Under the pieces are notes generated by a model that did no database searches, was not told the DNA's origin, and saw only the letters and a list, made by a program, of their open reading frames with translations. The translations under genes were made by a program, and so were the position numbers. Positions 1-5,917 of a stretch of DNA of 5,917 nucleotides are shown here, piece by piece. The stretch is from Anaeromyxobacter sp. (lineage in GTDB: Bacteria > Myxococcota > Myxococcia > Myxococcales > Anaeromyxobacteraceae): NCBI GenBank assembly GCA_020028115.1, contig JAHWYA010000135.1, positions 1-5,917 of the forward strand. Reading direction: 5' to 3'. Numbering within the stretch: position 1 is the stretch's first letter; every line of letters begins with the position of its first letter.

Positions 1-88
1 CCTGACCGCCGACTTCGAGATCGTCCATCTCACGAACGACCTCGTGTACCGCCGGCCCGCGCGGCCCGCGTGGGGGGAGGGGCCGTGA
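1..88 (+). CDS. C-terminal fragment of probable CheR chemotaxis methyltransferase
   Basis: This reading frame is open from the left edge (first full codon at base 2) to a TGA at 86-88 and encodes 28 residues, beginning LTADFEIVHLTNDLVYRRP. The fragment has no catalytic motif, so its identity is inferred. It directly precedes and overlaps cheB by four bases, the usual cheR-cheB order, and an aromatic-Arg-Arg-Pro type ending (VYRRP) is compatible with CheR C-termini. CheR would use S-adenosylmethionine to methylate glutamates on chemoreceptors, the reaction CheB reverses. The last residues (ARPAWGEGP) look like a disordered tail, and their codons carry the purine-rich ribosome-binding stretch for cheB. 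Another chemotaxis protein is possible. That this is the end of a coding gene is fairly secure; the product name is not. Confidence 0.5.
   Translation, partial: LTADFEIVHLTNDLVYRRPARPAWGEGP
75..82 (+). promoter_or_regulatory. Ribosome binding site of cheB
   Basis: A GGGAGGGG run lies inside the last codons of the upstream gene and ends two bases before the GTG at 85. It decides the cheB start. The earlier in-frame GTG at 70 has only C/G-rich sequence without a Shine-Dalgarno motif upstream, and it lies within this purine run. Confidence 0.6.
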
Positions 89-1149
89 GGCCGCCCGGGC
101 GTCACTGGGCGAAGCCGACCCGCGTCCTGATCGTGGACGACTCCGACGCGACCCGGAACGCGGTCGGGCGCATCCTCGAGGGCCGCCCTGGGCTCGTCAT
201 CGTCGGGGCGGCGCGCGACGGGGAGGAGGCGCTCCGGGAGGTGCTGCGGCTCCAGCCGGACCTCGTCTTCCTCGACCTGCAGATGCCACGGATGGACGGG
301 TTCACGTTCCTGCGGCTGCTCATGGCCCGCCGGCCGACGCCCGTCGTCGTCGTGTCGTCGCAGTCACACCGGAGCGACGTCTTCAAGGCGCTCGAGCTCG
401 GAGCGCTCGACTTCGTCGCGAAGCCGGACGACGGCGTCTCCTTCGACGACATCGCGCCGGCGCTCCTCGAGAAGTGCGAGCTCCTGCGGGCGCTGCGGCC
501 GCAGAACCTGGCGCGCGATCCCGACCGGCCGGTCCCGGCGCCGGCGCTCGCGCGCGCCGGGGAGCTGCGGGTCGTCGCCCTCGGCGCCTCCACCGGCGGG
601 CCCCAGGCGCTGCTCCGGCTCCTCGCCGCGCTCCCCGGCGACCTCCCGATCGCGGTCGTCGTCGCCCAGCACATGCCCGAGAAGTTCACCGCCGCGTTCG
701 CGGAGCGGATCGGGCGGGGCAGCGTGTTCAGCGCGCAGGAGGCGGCGAGCGGCGACCTCCTCGCGGAGGGGCGCGTGCTCGTCGCGCCGGGCGGGCGCCA
801 CCTCGAGGTGCGGCGCGCGCGCGACGGGTCGCTCCACGCGGAGGTGCTGCCGCCCGCGGCCGCCGGCGAGCGGCGGGGGCATTGCCCGTCCGTCGACCGG
901 CTCTTCCGCTCGGTCGCGGCGGCCGTCGGCGCGCGCGCGTGCGGGGTCGTCCTCACCGGCATGGGCCAGGACGGCCGGGAGGGCGTCGTCGCGGTCAAGG
1001 CCCACGGCGGGCTGACGCTCGCGGAGTCGCAGGAGAGCGCCGTGGTATACGGGATGCCCCAGGCGGCCGCGGAGAGCGGCGCGCTCGACGAGCTGCTCCC
1101 GCTCGACCGGATCGCGGAGCGGCTCGTCCGCTTCGGCCGGGGGACGTGA
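85..1149 (+). CDS. cheB: CheB: chemotaxis response regulator protein-glutamate methylesterase/deamidase
   Basis: CheB removes methyl groups from (and deamidates) chemoreceptor residues when phosphorylated by CheA, giving adaptation; it acts in the cytoplasm at receptor arrays. With the GTG start at 85 it has 354 residues, close to the usual ~350. Residues ~12-130 are a receiver domain with acidic pair D18/D19, phospho-acceptor D64 (in FLDLQMPRMDG), S91 and K113. A proline/arginine-rich linker (~140-162) leads to the methylesterase domain (~164-350). The catalytic triad is readable as S169 (GASTGGP), H196 (AQHMP) and D296 (GMGQDG), with spacing like enterobacterial CheB. The start is chosen because GTGA at 85-88 overlaps the upstream stop, implying translational coupling, and a purine-rich ribosome site precedes it; a GTG at 70 would add five residues. 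No key residue is missing, so it should be active. Confidence 0.96.
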   Translation: MRPPGRHWAKPTRVLIVDDSDATRNAVGRILEGRPGLVIVGAARDGEEALREVLRLQPDLVFLDLQMPRMDGFTFLRLLMARRPTPVVVVSSQSHRSDVFKALELGALDFVAKPDDGVSFDDIAPALLEKCELLRALRPQNLARDPDRPVPAPALARAGELRVVALGASTGGPQALLRLLAALPGDLPIAVVVAQHMPEKFTAAFAERIGRGSVFSAQEAASGDLLAEGRVLVAPGGRHLEVRRARDGSLHAEVLPPAAAGERRGHCPSVDRLFRSVAAAVGARACGVVLTGMGQDGREGVVAVKAHGGLTLAESQESAVVYGMPQAAAESGALDELLPLDRIAERLVRFGRGT

Positions 1150-1153
1150 ACGA

Positions 1154-1531
1154 ATGGCGCACCTCCACGCACTCGTGGTGGATGATAGCGGCGCGATGCG
1201 CAAGCAGCTCGCGTACGCCCTCCAGCGGATCCCCGGGATGCGCAGCGTCGAGGCGACCGACGGCGCCGACGCCTGGCGGAAGCTCAGCACCGGCGCGTTC
1301 GACATCGTCCTCACGGACATCAACATGCCGATGCTCGACGGGCTGAAGCTCGTCGCGCTCGTCCGCGCCGGCGGCGCCCACCAGCGCGTCCCCATCGTCG
1401 TCATCACGACGGAGGGCGCGGAGGAGGACCGCAGGCGCGCGCTGAGCCTCGGCGCGAGCGCCTACCTCGTGAAGCCGGTCCAGGCGACGCAGGTGGTGGA
1501 GGCGGTGAGGTCGCTGTTGAGGATCGAGTGA
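1154..1531 (+). CDS. cheY: CheY-like single-domain response regulator
   Basis: A 125-residue stand-alone receiver domain with no output domain. Acidic residues D10/D11, phospho-acceptor D55 (VLTDINMPMLDG), T85, Y104 and K107 all match the CheY signature and its spacing (D57, T87, Y106 and K109 in E. coli, each shifted by two). When phosphorylated by CheA, such proteins bind a motor or other effector. In gliding or multi-pathway bacteria the target may not be a flagellar switch, and no flagellar gene is visible here. The ATG lies 4 bases after the cheB stop, with a GGGGA (1139-1144 region) about nine bases upstream, so it is the last visible gene of the chemosensory operon. The following hairpin and a convergent gene mark the operon end. 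The symbol is by domain type; CheY-family paralogues cannot be told apart from this window. Confidence 0.9.
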   Translation: MAHLHALVVDDSGAMRKQLAYALQRIPGMRSVEATDGADAWRKLSTGAFDIVLTDINMPMLDGLKLVALVRAGGAHQRVPIVVITTEGAEEDRRRALSLGASAYLVKPVQATQVVEAVRSLLRIE

Positions 1532-1534
1532 ACG

Positions 1535-1553
1535 GCCACGACCACGTCGTGGC
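1535..1553 (+). terminator. Hairpin between convergent cheY and asnS, possible bidirectional terminator
   Basis: GCCACGAC (1535-1542) and GTCGTGGC (1546-1553) form a perfect 8-bp stem with a 3-base CAC loop, in the 35-base gap between the cheY stop and the asnS stop. The position fits a shared terminator for both genes. Neither strand has a T-run after the stem, so it is not a textbook intrinsic terminator and may act with Rho or only stabilise 3' ends. The sequence contains CACGAC and CACGTC units like those in the array upstream of asnS. Confidence 0.5.
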
Positions 1554-1566
1554 GGTCCAATCCCTC

Positions 1567-2871
<1,305 letters not shown>

Positions 2872-2878
2872 GCGGGGT

Positions 2879-2884
2879 TTCCTC
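2879..2884 (-). promoter_or_regulatory. Ribosome binding site of asnS
   Basis: Read on the minus strand, GAGGAA lies about eight bases upstream of the ATG at 2871. It supports that start over any start inside the upstream repeat, where the open frame reads as alternating Val-Asp. Confidence 0.6.
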
Positions 2885-2898
2885 GGGACCGGGGTCAC

Positions 2899-2916
2899 GT
2901 GGTCGTGGTCGTGGTC
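2899..2916. repeat. Three tandem GTGGTC hexamers
   Basis: Three exact copies of GTGGTC, preceded by a CACGTG palindrome (2896-2901) that overlaps the first unit. The units are the reverse complement of GACCAC, which also occurs in the larger CACGNC array 12 bases to the right, so the two arrays face each other. ACGTGGTCGTGG at 2897-2908 is the exact reverse complement of 2970-2981, so the transcribed strand could fold. They lie 28 bases upstream of the asnS start. Confidence 0.85.
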
Positions 2917-2928
2917 TTGTCCCGAACC

Positions 2929-2982
2929 CACGCCCACGTCCACGTCTACGTCCACGACCACGCCCACGTCCACGACCACGTA
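2929..2982. repeat. Degenerate CACGNC hexamer array, nine units
   Basis: Nine consecutive 6-base units: CACGCC, CACGTC, CACGTC, TACGTC, CACGAC, CACGCC, CACGTC, CACGAC, CACGTA. Variation is almost confined to the fifth position, with one T in the first position and one A in the last. The array occupies the middle of the 174-bp divergent asnS-leuS spacer (2872-3045). Because 6 is a multiple of 3, every frame across it stays open and yields artificial His/Val, Thr/Ser or Val/Asp repeats; there is no sign that it is coding. It may be a slippage-prone microsatellite or a set of protein-binding sites. Function is unknown. Confidence 0.9.
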
Positions 2983-3007
2983 CGGGTGCCCCGTGTCGTC
3001 CGCGGGG

Positions 3008-3043
3008 CAGACGCGGGACCAGCCCTCCGGTAATATCCGCCCC
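3008..3043 (+). promoter_or_regulatory. Putative leuS promoter giving a very short or absent 5' leader
   Basis: TAATAT at 3031-3036 is a good -10 element and stands out in this GC-rich DNA. Seventeen bases upstream is CAGACG (3008-3013), which keeps only the central GAC of a -35 consensus. Transcription would start near 3043, at most a few bases before the ATG at 3046. No Shine-Dalgarno motif precedes that ATG (only CCGCCCCCC). This is consistent with leaderless translation of leuS. It is inferred from sequence only. Confidence 0.5.
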
Positions 3044-3045
3044 CC

Positions 3046-5592
3046 ATGTCGATGAACGAACGCTACGAACCGCACTCGATCGAGCCCCGCTGGCAGGGCC
3101 GCTGGGACCAGGCGGGCGCCTTCCGGACCGGCCGCCGCGCCGGCGCCGAGCCGCGCTACGTGCTCGAGATGTTCCCGTACCCGTCCGGCGCGATGCACAT
3201 GGGGCACGGGCGCGTCTACACCATCGGTGACGCCCTCGCCCGCTACCTCCGGATGCGCGGCCACGACGTCCTCCACCCGATCGGCTTCGACGCGCTCGGG
3301 CTGCCCGCGGAGAACGCGGCGATCAAGGACGGCCGCCACCCGGGCGAGCGGACGCGCGAGAACATCGTCGCGTTCCGCGCCGAGATGAAGAGCCTCGGCT
3401 ACTCCTTCGACTGGGAGCGGGAGATCTCGACCTGCGATCCCGAGTACTACCGGTGGAACCAGTGGTTCTTCCTCCGGATGCTCGAGCGCGGGATCGTCTA
3501 CCGGCGCGAGGGCAAGGCGAACTGGTGCACCGGCTGCAACACGGTCATCGCGAACGAGCAGGTCGTCGACGAGCGCTGCGAGCGCTGCGAGTCGCCGGTC
3601 GTGGAGAAGGTGATCCCGGAGTGGGCGTTCCGGATCACCGCGTTCGCGCAGGACCTGCTCGACGGCCTCGACCGGCTCACCGAGTGGCCCGAGCGGATCA
3701 CCACGATGCAGCGGAACTGGATCGGCAAGAGCGTCGGCGCCGAGGTCGCCTTCGCCCTCTCCCCAGCCCCGCTCCGCGGGGCGACGGAGGTCCGAGGGCA
3801 AGCGGTGCCGGGCGGCCCCGCCATCGACGTCTTCACGACGCGCGTCGACACGATCTTCGGCTGCACCTACGTGGTCCTCGCCCCGGAGCACCCGCTCGTC
3901 GAGCGGGTCACCGCGCCGGAGCGGCGCGACGAGGTGCGCGCGTTCGTCGAGCGGATGCGCAAGACCGAGGCGGCGCAGCGGACGGGGGAGGACGCGCCGA
4001 AGGAGGGCGTCTTCACCGGCGCGCGCGCCGTGAACCCGTACACGGGGGAGGAGGTCCCGGTCTGGATCGCGAACTTCGTCCTCGCCGAGTACGGCACCGG
4101 CGCGGTCATGAGCGTGCCCGCGCACGATCAGCGCGACTTCGAGTTCGCGCGGAAGTACGGGCTGCCCGTCCGCGTGGTGATCCAGCCGGAGAAGGGCGAC
4201 CGGCTCCCGCCGGGCGACGTGCTCTCGCAGGCGTTCACGCAGGACGGCGTCGTCGAGGCCTCCGGGCGCTTCAGTGGGCTGCCGAGCGCGAAGGCGCGCG
4301 AGGTCATGGCGGAGGAGGCCAGCGCGAAGGGCTTCGGCAAGGCCACCGTCCGCTGGCACCTGCGCGACTGGGGCTTCTCGCGCCAGCGCTACTGGGGCAC
4401 GCCCATCCCGGTCGTCTACTGTCCCACCGACGGCATCGTCCCGGTCCCGGACGCCCAGCTGCCGGTCGTGCTCCCCGACGAGGCGATCATCACGGGGAAG
4501 GGCGAGCCGCCCCTCGCGAAGGTCCCGGCGTTCGTGAACACGACCTGCCCGCGCTGCGGCAAGCCGGCCCGCCGCGAGGTCGAGACGATGGACACCTTCG
4601 TCGACTCGTCCTGGTACTACGCGCGCTACCTGTCGCCCCACGACGCGACGCGCCCGTTCGATCCGGCGGAGGCGAAGAAGCGGCTCCCCATCGACGTCTA
4701 CGTCGGCGGCCCCGAGCACGCGGTGATGCACCTCCTGTACTTCCGGTTCTGGCACCGGGTGATGCACCAGCTCGGCCTCGTCCACGAGGACGAGCCCTGC
4801 AAGCGGCTCGTCACCCAGGGCATCGTGAACGGCCCGGACGGCCGCAAGATGTCGAAGCGCTGGGGCAACGTCGTGCAGCCCGGCCCGATGGTGCGGAAGT
4901 ACGGCGCGGACACGCTGCGCCTCTTCATCCTGTTCGCGGCGCCGCCGGAGAAGGACATCGACTGGTCGGACGAGCAGGTGGACGGGCTGTTCCGGTTCAT
5001 CACGCGCGTGTGGCGGCTGTTCCACGCCCGCCAGGACTGTTTCGCCGTCGCCGACCCGAAGGTCCTCGCCCAGGCGAGCGGCGACTCGCTCGAGCTCCGC
5101 CGCAAGACGCACCGCACGATCCAGCGCGTCACGGACGGCTTCGACAAGGAGCTCAAGTTCAACACCGGCATCGCCGCGCTGATGGAGCTCGTGAACGCGC
5201 TCTACCAGCTCGAGCCGAAGGGCGAGCCCGACCGCGCCGCGGTGCGCGAGGCGCTCGTCGCGGTGTCGACGCTCCTCGCGCCCTTCGCGCCCCACGTCGC
5301 GGAGGAGCTCTGGCACGAGGTGCTCGGGCCCGCGGCGCGCGACCGGCTCCTCGCGGACGAGCCCTGGCCGTCCTTCGACCCGGCCCTCGTCGCCGCCGAC
5401 ACGGTGACCATCGCCGTGCAGGTGAACGGGAAGCTCCGCGGCGAGGTGCAGGCGCCGGCGGCGGCCGGCGAGGCGGAGGTCCGCGCCCTCGCCGAGGCCG
5501 AGGACCGCGTGAAGGCGCACCTCGCCGGGAAGACGGTCCGGAAGGTCGTCTTCGTGCCGAAGCGCCTGATGAACTTTGTGATCGGGGGGTAG
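3046..5592 (+). CDS. leuS: Leucyl-tRNA synthetase (LeuRS)
   Basis: A class Ia enzyme of 848 residues (E. coli 860) that charges tRNA-Leu and hydrolyses mischarged products in a CP1 editing domain. Visible in order: the HIGH-type motif HMGH at 51-54 within [14 protein letters not shown]; a zinc-binding cysteine set C161/C164 and C178/C181; the editing domain entered near residue 235, with the threonine-rich TTRVDT at 264-269 and D361 in [11 protein letters not shown]; the catalytic-core segment [16 protein letters not shown] at 601-605; then the helical anticodon domain and a small C-terminal domain. The editing motif has Val267 where E. coli has Pro, which is probably natural variation. About 15 extra residues at 237-252 come from a palindromic DNA segment. 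Start: ATG 3046, with ATG 3052 two codons later as an alternative; neither has a ribosome site. It is followed three bases later by the lptE-like gene and is probably co-transcribed with it. Confidence 0.97.
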   Translation: MSMNERYEPHSIEPRWQGRWDQAGAFRTGRRAGAEPRYVLEMFPYPSGAMHMGHGRVYTIGDALARYLRMRGHDVLHPIGFDALGLPAENAAIKDGRHPGERTRENIVAFRAEMKSLGYSFDWEREISTCDPEYYRWNQWFFLRMLERGIVYRREGKANWCTGCNTVIANEQVVDERCERCESPVVEKVIPEWAFRITAFAQDLLDGLDRLTEWPERITTMQRNWIGKSVGAEVAFALSPAPLRGATEVRGQAVPGGPAIDVFTTRVDTIFGCTYVVLAPEHPLVERVTAPERRDEVRAFVERMRKTEAAQRTGEDAPKEGVFTGARAVNPYTGEEVPVWIANFVLAEYGTGAVMSVPAHDQRDFEFARKYGLPVRVVIQPEKGDRLPPGDVLSQAFTQDGVVEASGRFSGLPSAKAREVMAEEASAKGFGKATVRWHLRDWGFSRQRYWGTPIPVVYCPTDGIVPVPDAQLPVVLPDEAIITGKGEPPLAKVPAFVNTTCPRCGKPARREVETMDTFVDSSWYYARYLSPHDATRPFDPAEAKKRLPIDVYVGGPEHAVMHLLYFRFWHRVMHQLGLVHEDEPCKRLVTQGIVNGPDGRKMSKRWGNVVQPGPMVRKYGADTLRLFILFAAPPEKDIDWSDEQVDGLFRFITRVWRLFHARQDCFAVADPKVLAQASGDSLELRRKTHRTIQRVTDGFDKELKFNTGIAALMELVNALYQLEPKGEPDRAAVREALVAVSTLLAPFAPHVAEELWHEVLGPAARDRLLADEPWPSFDPALVAADTVTIAVQVNGKLRGEVQAPAAAGEAEVRALAEAEDRVKAHLAGKTVRKVVFVPKRLMNFVIGG
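3754..3799 (+). repeat. In-frame palindromic insertion within leuS
   Basis: GCCCTC (3754-3759) pairs with GAGGGC (3794-3799), and inside them GCCCCGC (3766-3772) pairs with GCGGGGC (3776-3782) over a TCC loop. CTCC (3759-3762) can also pair with GGAG (3786-3789). The segment encodes residues 237-252 ([16 protein letters not shown]), a stretch without an obvious counterpart in LeuRS. Relative to E. coli numbering, the HMGH motif is offset by +2 while TTRxDT is offset by +17, so about 15 residues were gained between them, matching this palindrome's length. It resembles an extragenic palindrome captured in a coding frame. Confidence 0.6.
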
Positions 5593-5617
5593 CCCATGAA
5601 GCGGGCTCCCCCCCGAT
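5581..5617 (+). promoter_or_regulatory. Strong hairpin spanning the leuS stop and the lptE start codon
   Basis: Arms 5581-5595 and 5603-5617 pair at 14 of 15 positions: ATCGGGGGG with CCCCCCGAT, one T-C mismatch, then AGCCC with GGGCT, around the 7-base loop ATGAAGC. The leuS TAG (5590-5592) is in the left arm, the loop begins with the lptE ATG (5596), and the G-run that could act as its ribosome site (5584-5589) is paired. No T-run follows, so it is not a typical intrinsic terminator. It could limit lptE translation unless ribosomes finishing leuS open it. Confidence 0.6.
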
Positions 5618-5917
5618 GGCCCCCGCTCGCTCGAGATCCGTACTCGCGGCGAAGCCGCGCACATCGCTGGGGGCCCCCTGAGGGGCCGGGGCAGCCTCAT
5701 TCGGCTGCCCCTGCGCTCGCAACGCGGATCGTCGCCGCGCTCGCGGCGGCGGCGCTCGCCGGGTGCGGCTACGGCTTCAGCCAGCGGTACGTCGCGGCGG
5801 GGGGCGCCGGGCGCATCCACGTGCGGCCGTTCGCGAACGCGTCGACGGAGCCCGAGCTCGGGGCGGCCGTGACGGCGGCCCTCCGGAGCGAGCTCGCCCG
5901 CCGCGGCGCGGACGCGC
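5596..5917 (+). CDS. lptE: LptE-like LPS-assembly lipoprotein precursor (3' end outside window)
   Basis: LptE is an outer-membrane lipoprotein that plugs the LptD barrel during lipopolysaccharide insertion. The first 107 residues are visible. A hydrophobic run [12 protein letters not shown] ends in a lipobox LAGC with the lipidated cysteine at residue 57. The mature start is CGYGFS, followed by [16 protein letters not shown] and then an amphipathic segment; the Cys-Gly-Tyr start and the V-x-P-F-x-N-x-T/S-x-E-P pattern are typical of the LptE/RlpB family. The ATG lies three bases after the leuS stop, and leuS-lptE is a familiar neighbourhood in Proteobacteria. It is odd in that about 42 Pro/Arg-rich residues precede the hydrophobic core, where a lipoprotein signal normally has only a few, and these are encoded by a cluster of palindromes. 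No other ATG, GTG or TTG exists in frame before the lipobox. Another small lipoprotein family is possible. Confidence 0.75.
   Translation, partial: MKRAPPRWPPLARDPYSRRSRAHRWGPPEGPGQPHSAAPALATRIVAALAAAALAGCGYGFSQRYVAAGGAGRIHVRPFANASTEPELGAAVTAALRSELARRGADA
5603..5711 (+). repeat. Cluster of palindromes, candidate REP/MITE-like element inserted in the 5' end of lptE
   Basis: Consecutive foldable units are: CGCGGC-GAA-GCCGCG at 5645-5659; the palindrome GGGGGCCCCC at 5669-5678; GGCCCC-CTGA-GGGGCC at 5672-5687; and GGGGCAGCC-TCATTC-GGCTGCCCC at 5688-5711, a perfect 9-bp stem. The left end (5604-5624, GGCT then a C-run and GGCCCCC) is similar to the reverse complement of 5669-5696, so the ends form an imperfect inverted repeat around the central hairpin. 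This is the layout of a mobile palindromic repeat. It is read in frame without a stop, as the Pro/Arg/His-rich start of the lipoprotein precursor. Exact ends are uncertain and no target duplication is clear. Confidence 0.5.

Noticed and set aside
70..84. CheB start at GTG 70
   Set aside because: It lacks an upstream ribosome site and would place the G-rich Shine-Dalgarno stretch inside the gene. The GTG at 85 has the site and the stop-start overlap.
2929..2982. CRISPR-like array
   Set aside because: Units are 6 bases with no spacers and no cas genes nearby; this is a microsatellite-type repeat.
3835..3852. TTRVDT instead of TTRPDT in the LeuRS editing site as a sign of lost editing
   Set aside because: The threonines, the following DT and the distal Asp361 are kept, and non-proline residues at this position occur in natural LeuRS proteins as far as I recall. 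There is no basis to claim loss of editing.
3453..5681. Long Arg/Ala/Pro-rich open frame overlapping leuS on the same strand
   Set aside because: It is a frame-shifted shadow of leuS with the amino-acid composition expected from GC bias and no domain.
5202..5722. Minus-strand open frames opposite the leuS 3' end and the lptE start
   Set aside because: They are Arg/Pro/Ala-rich low-complexity shadows without a ribosome site or recognisable motif.

Overview
The window is very GC-rich, with mostly G or C in third codon positions. Its genes fit a Deltaproteobacteria/Myxococcota-type genome, possibly Anaeromyxobacter-like. That placement rests on overall protein character and on the leuS-lptE order; no database search was possible. 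A Gram-negative outer membrane is implied by the LptE-type lipoprotein at the right end.

Region 1 (1-1531, + strand) is the tail of a chemosensory operon: a C-terminal scrap of a probable CheR, a complete CheB and a single-domain CheY. The three are packed as one transcript, with a 4-base overlap and then a 4-base gap. Region 2 (1532-1566) is a short convergent gap holding a perfect 8-bp hairpin. Region 3 (1567-2871, - strand) is asparaginyl-tRNA synthetase, complete with OB fold and class II motifs. Region 4 (2872-3045) is a 174-bp divergent control region between asnS and leuS. It holds a degenerate CACGNC hexamer array, a shorter oppositely oriented GTGGTC array, and a promoter-like TAATAT placed so close to the leuS ATG that a leaderless mRNA is plausible. 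Region 5 (3046-5592, + strand) is a full-length leucyl-tRNA synthetase. Region 6 (5596 to the end, + strand) is the start of a probable lptE lipoprotein gene, 3 bases after leuS.

Functionally, the left part is receptor adaptation and phosphorelay signalling, and the rest is translation (Asn and Leu charging) plus LPS export.

No new multi-gene system is evident. The unusual content is small palindromic DNA that seems to have entered or built up in and around housekeeping genes: (i) an in-frame palindromic segment that lengthens the LeuRS editing-domain entry by about 15 residues; (ii) a run of hairpins read in frame as an abnormally long N-terminus of the LptE precursor; (iii) a 14-of-15-pair hairpin holding the lptE start codon in its loop and the leuS stop in its stem; (iv) a 12-mer shared by both flanks of asnS. 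Together these suggest a genome carrying palindromic repeats that are tolerated inside reading frames.
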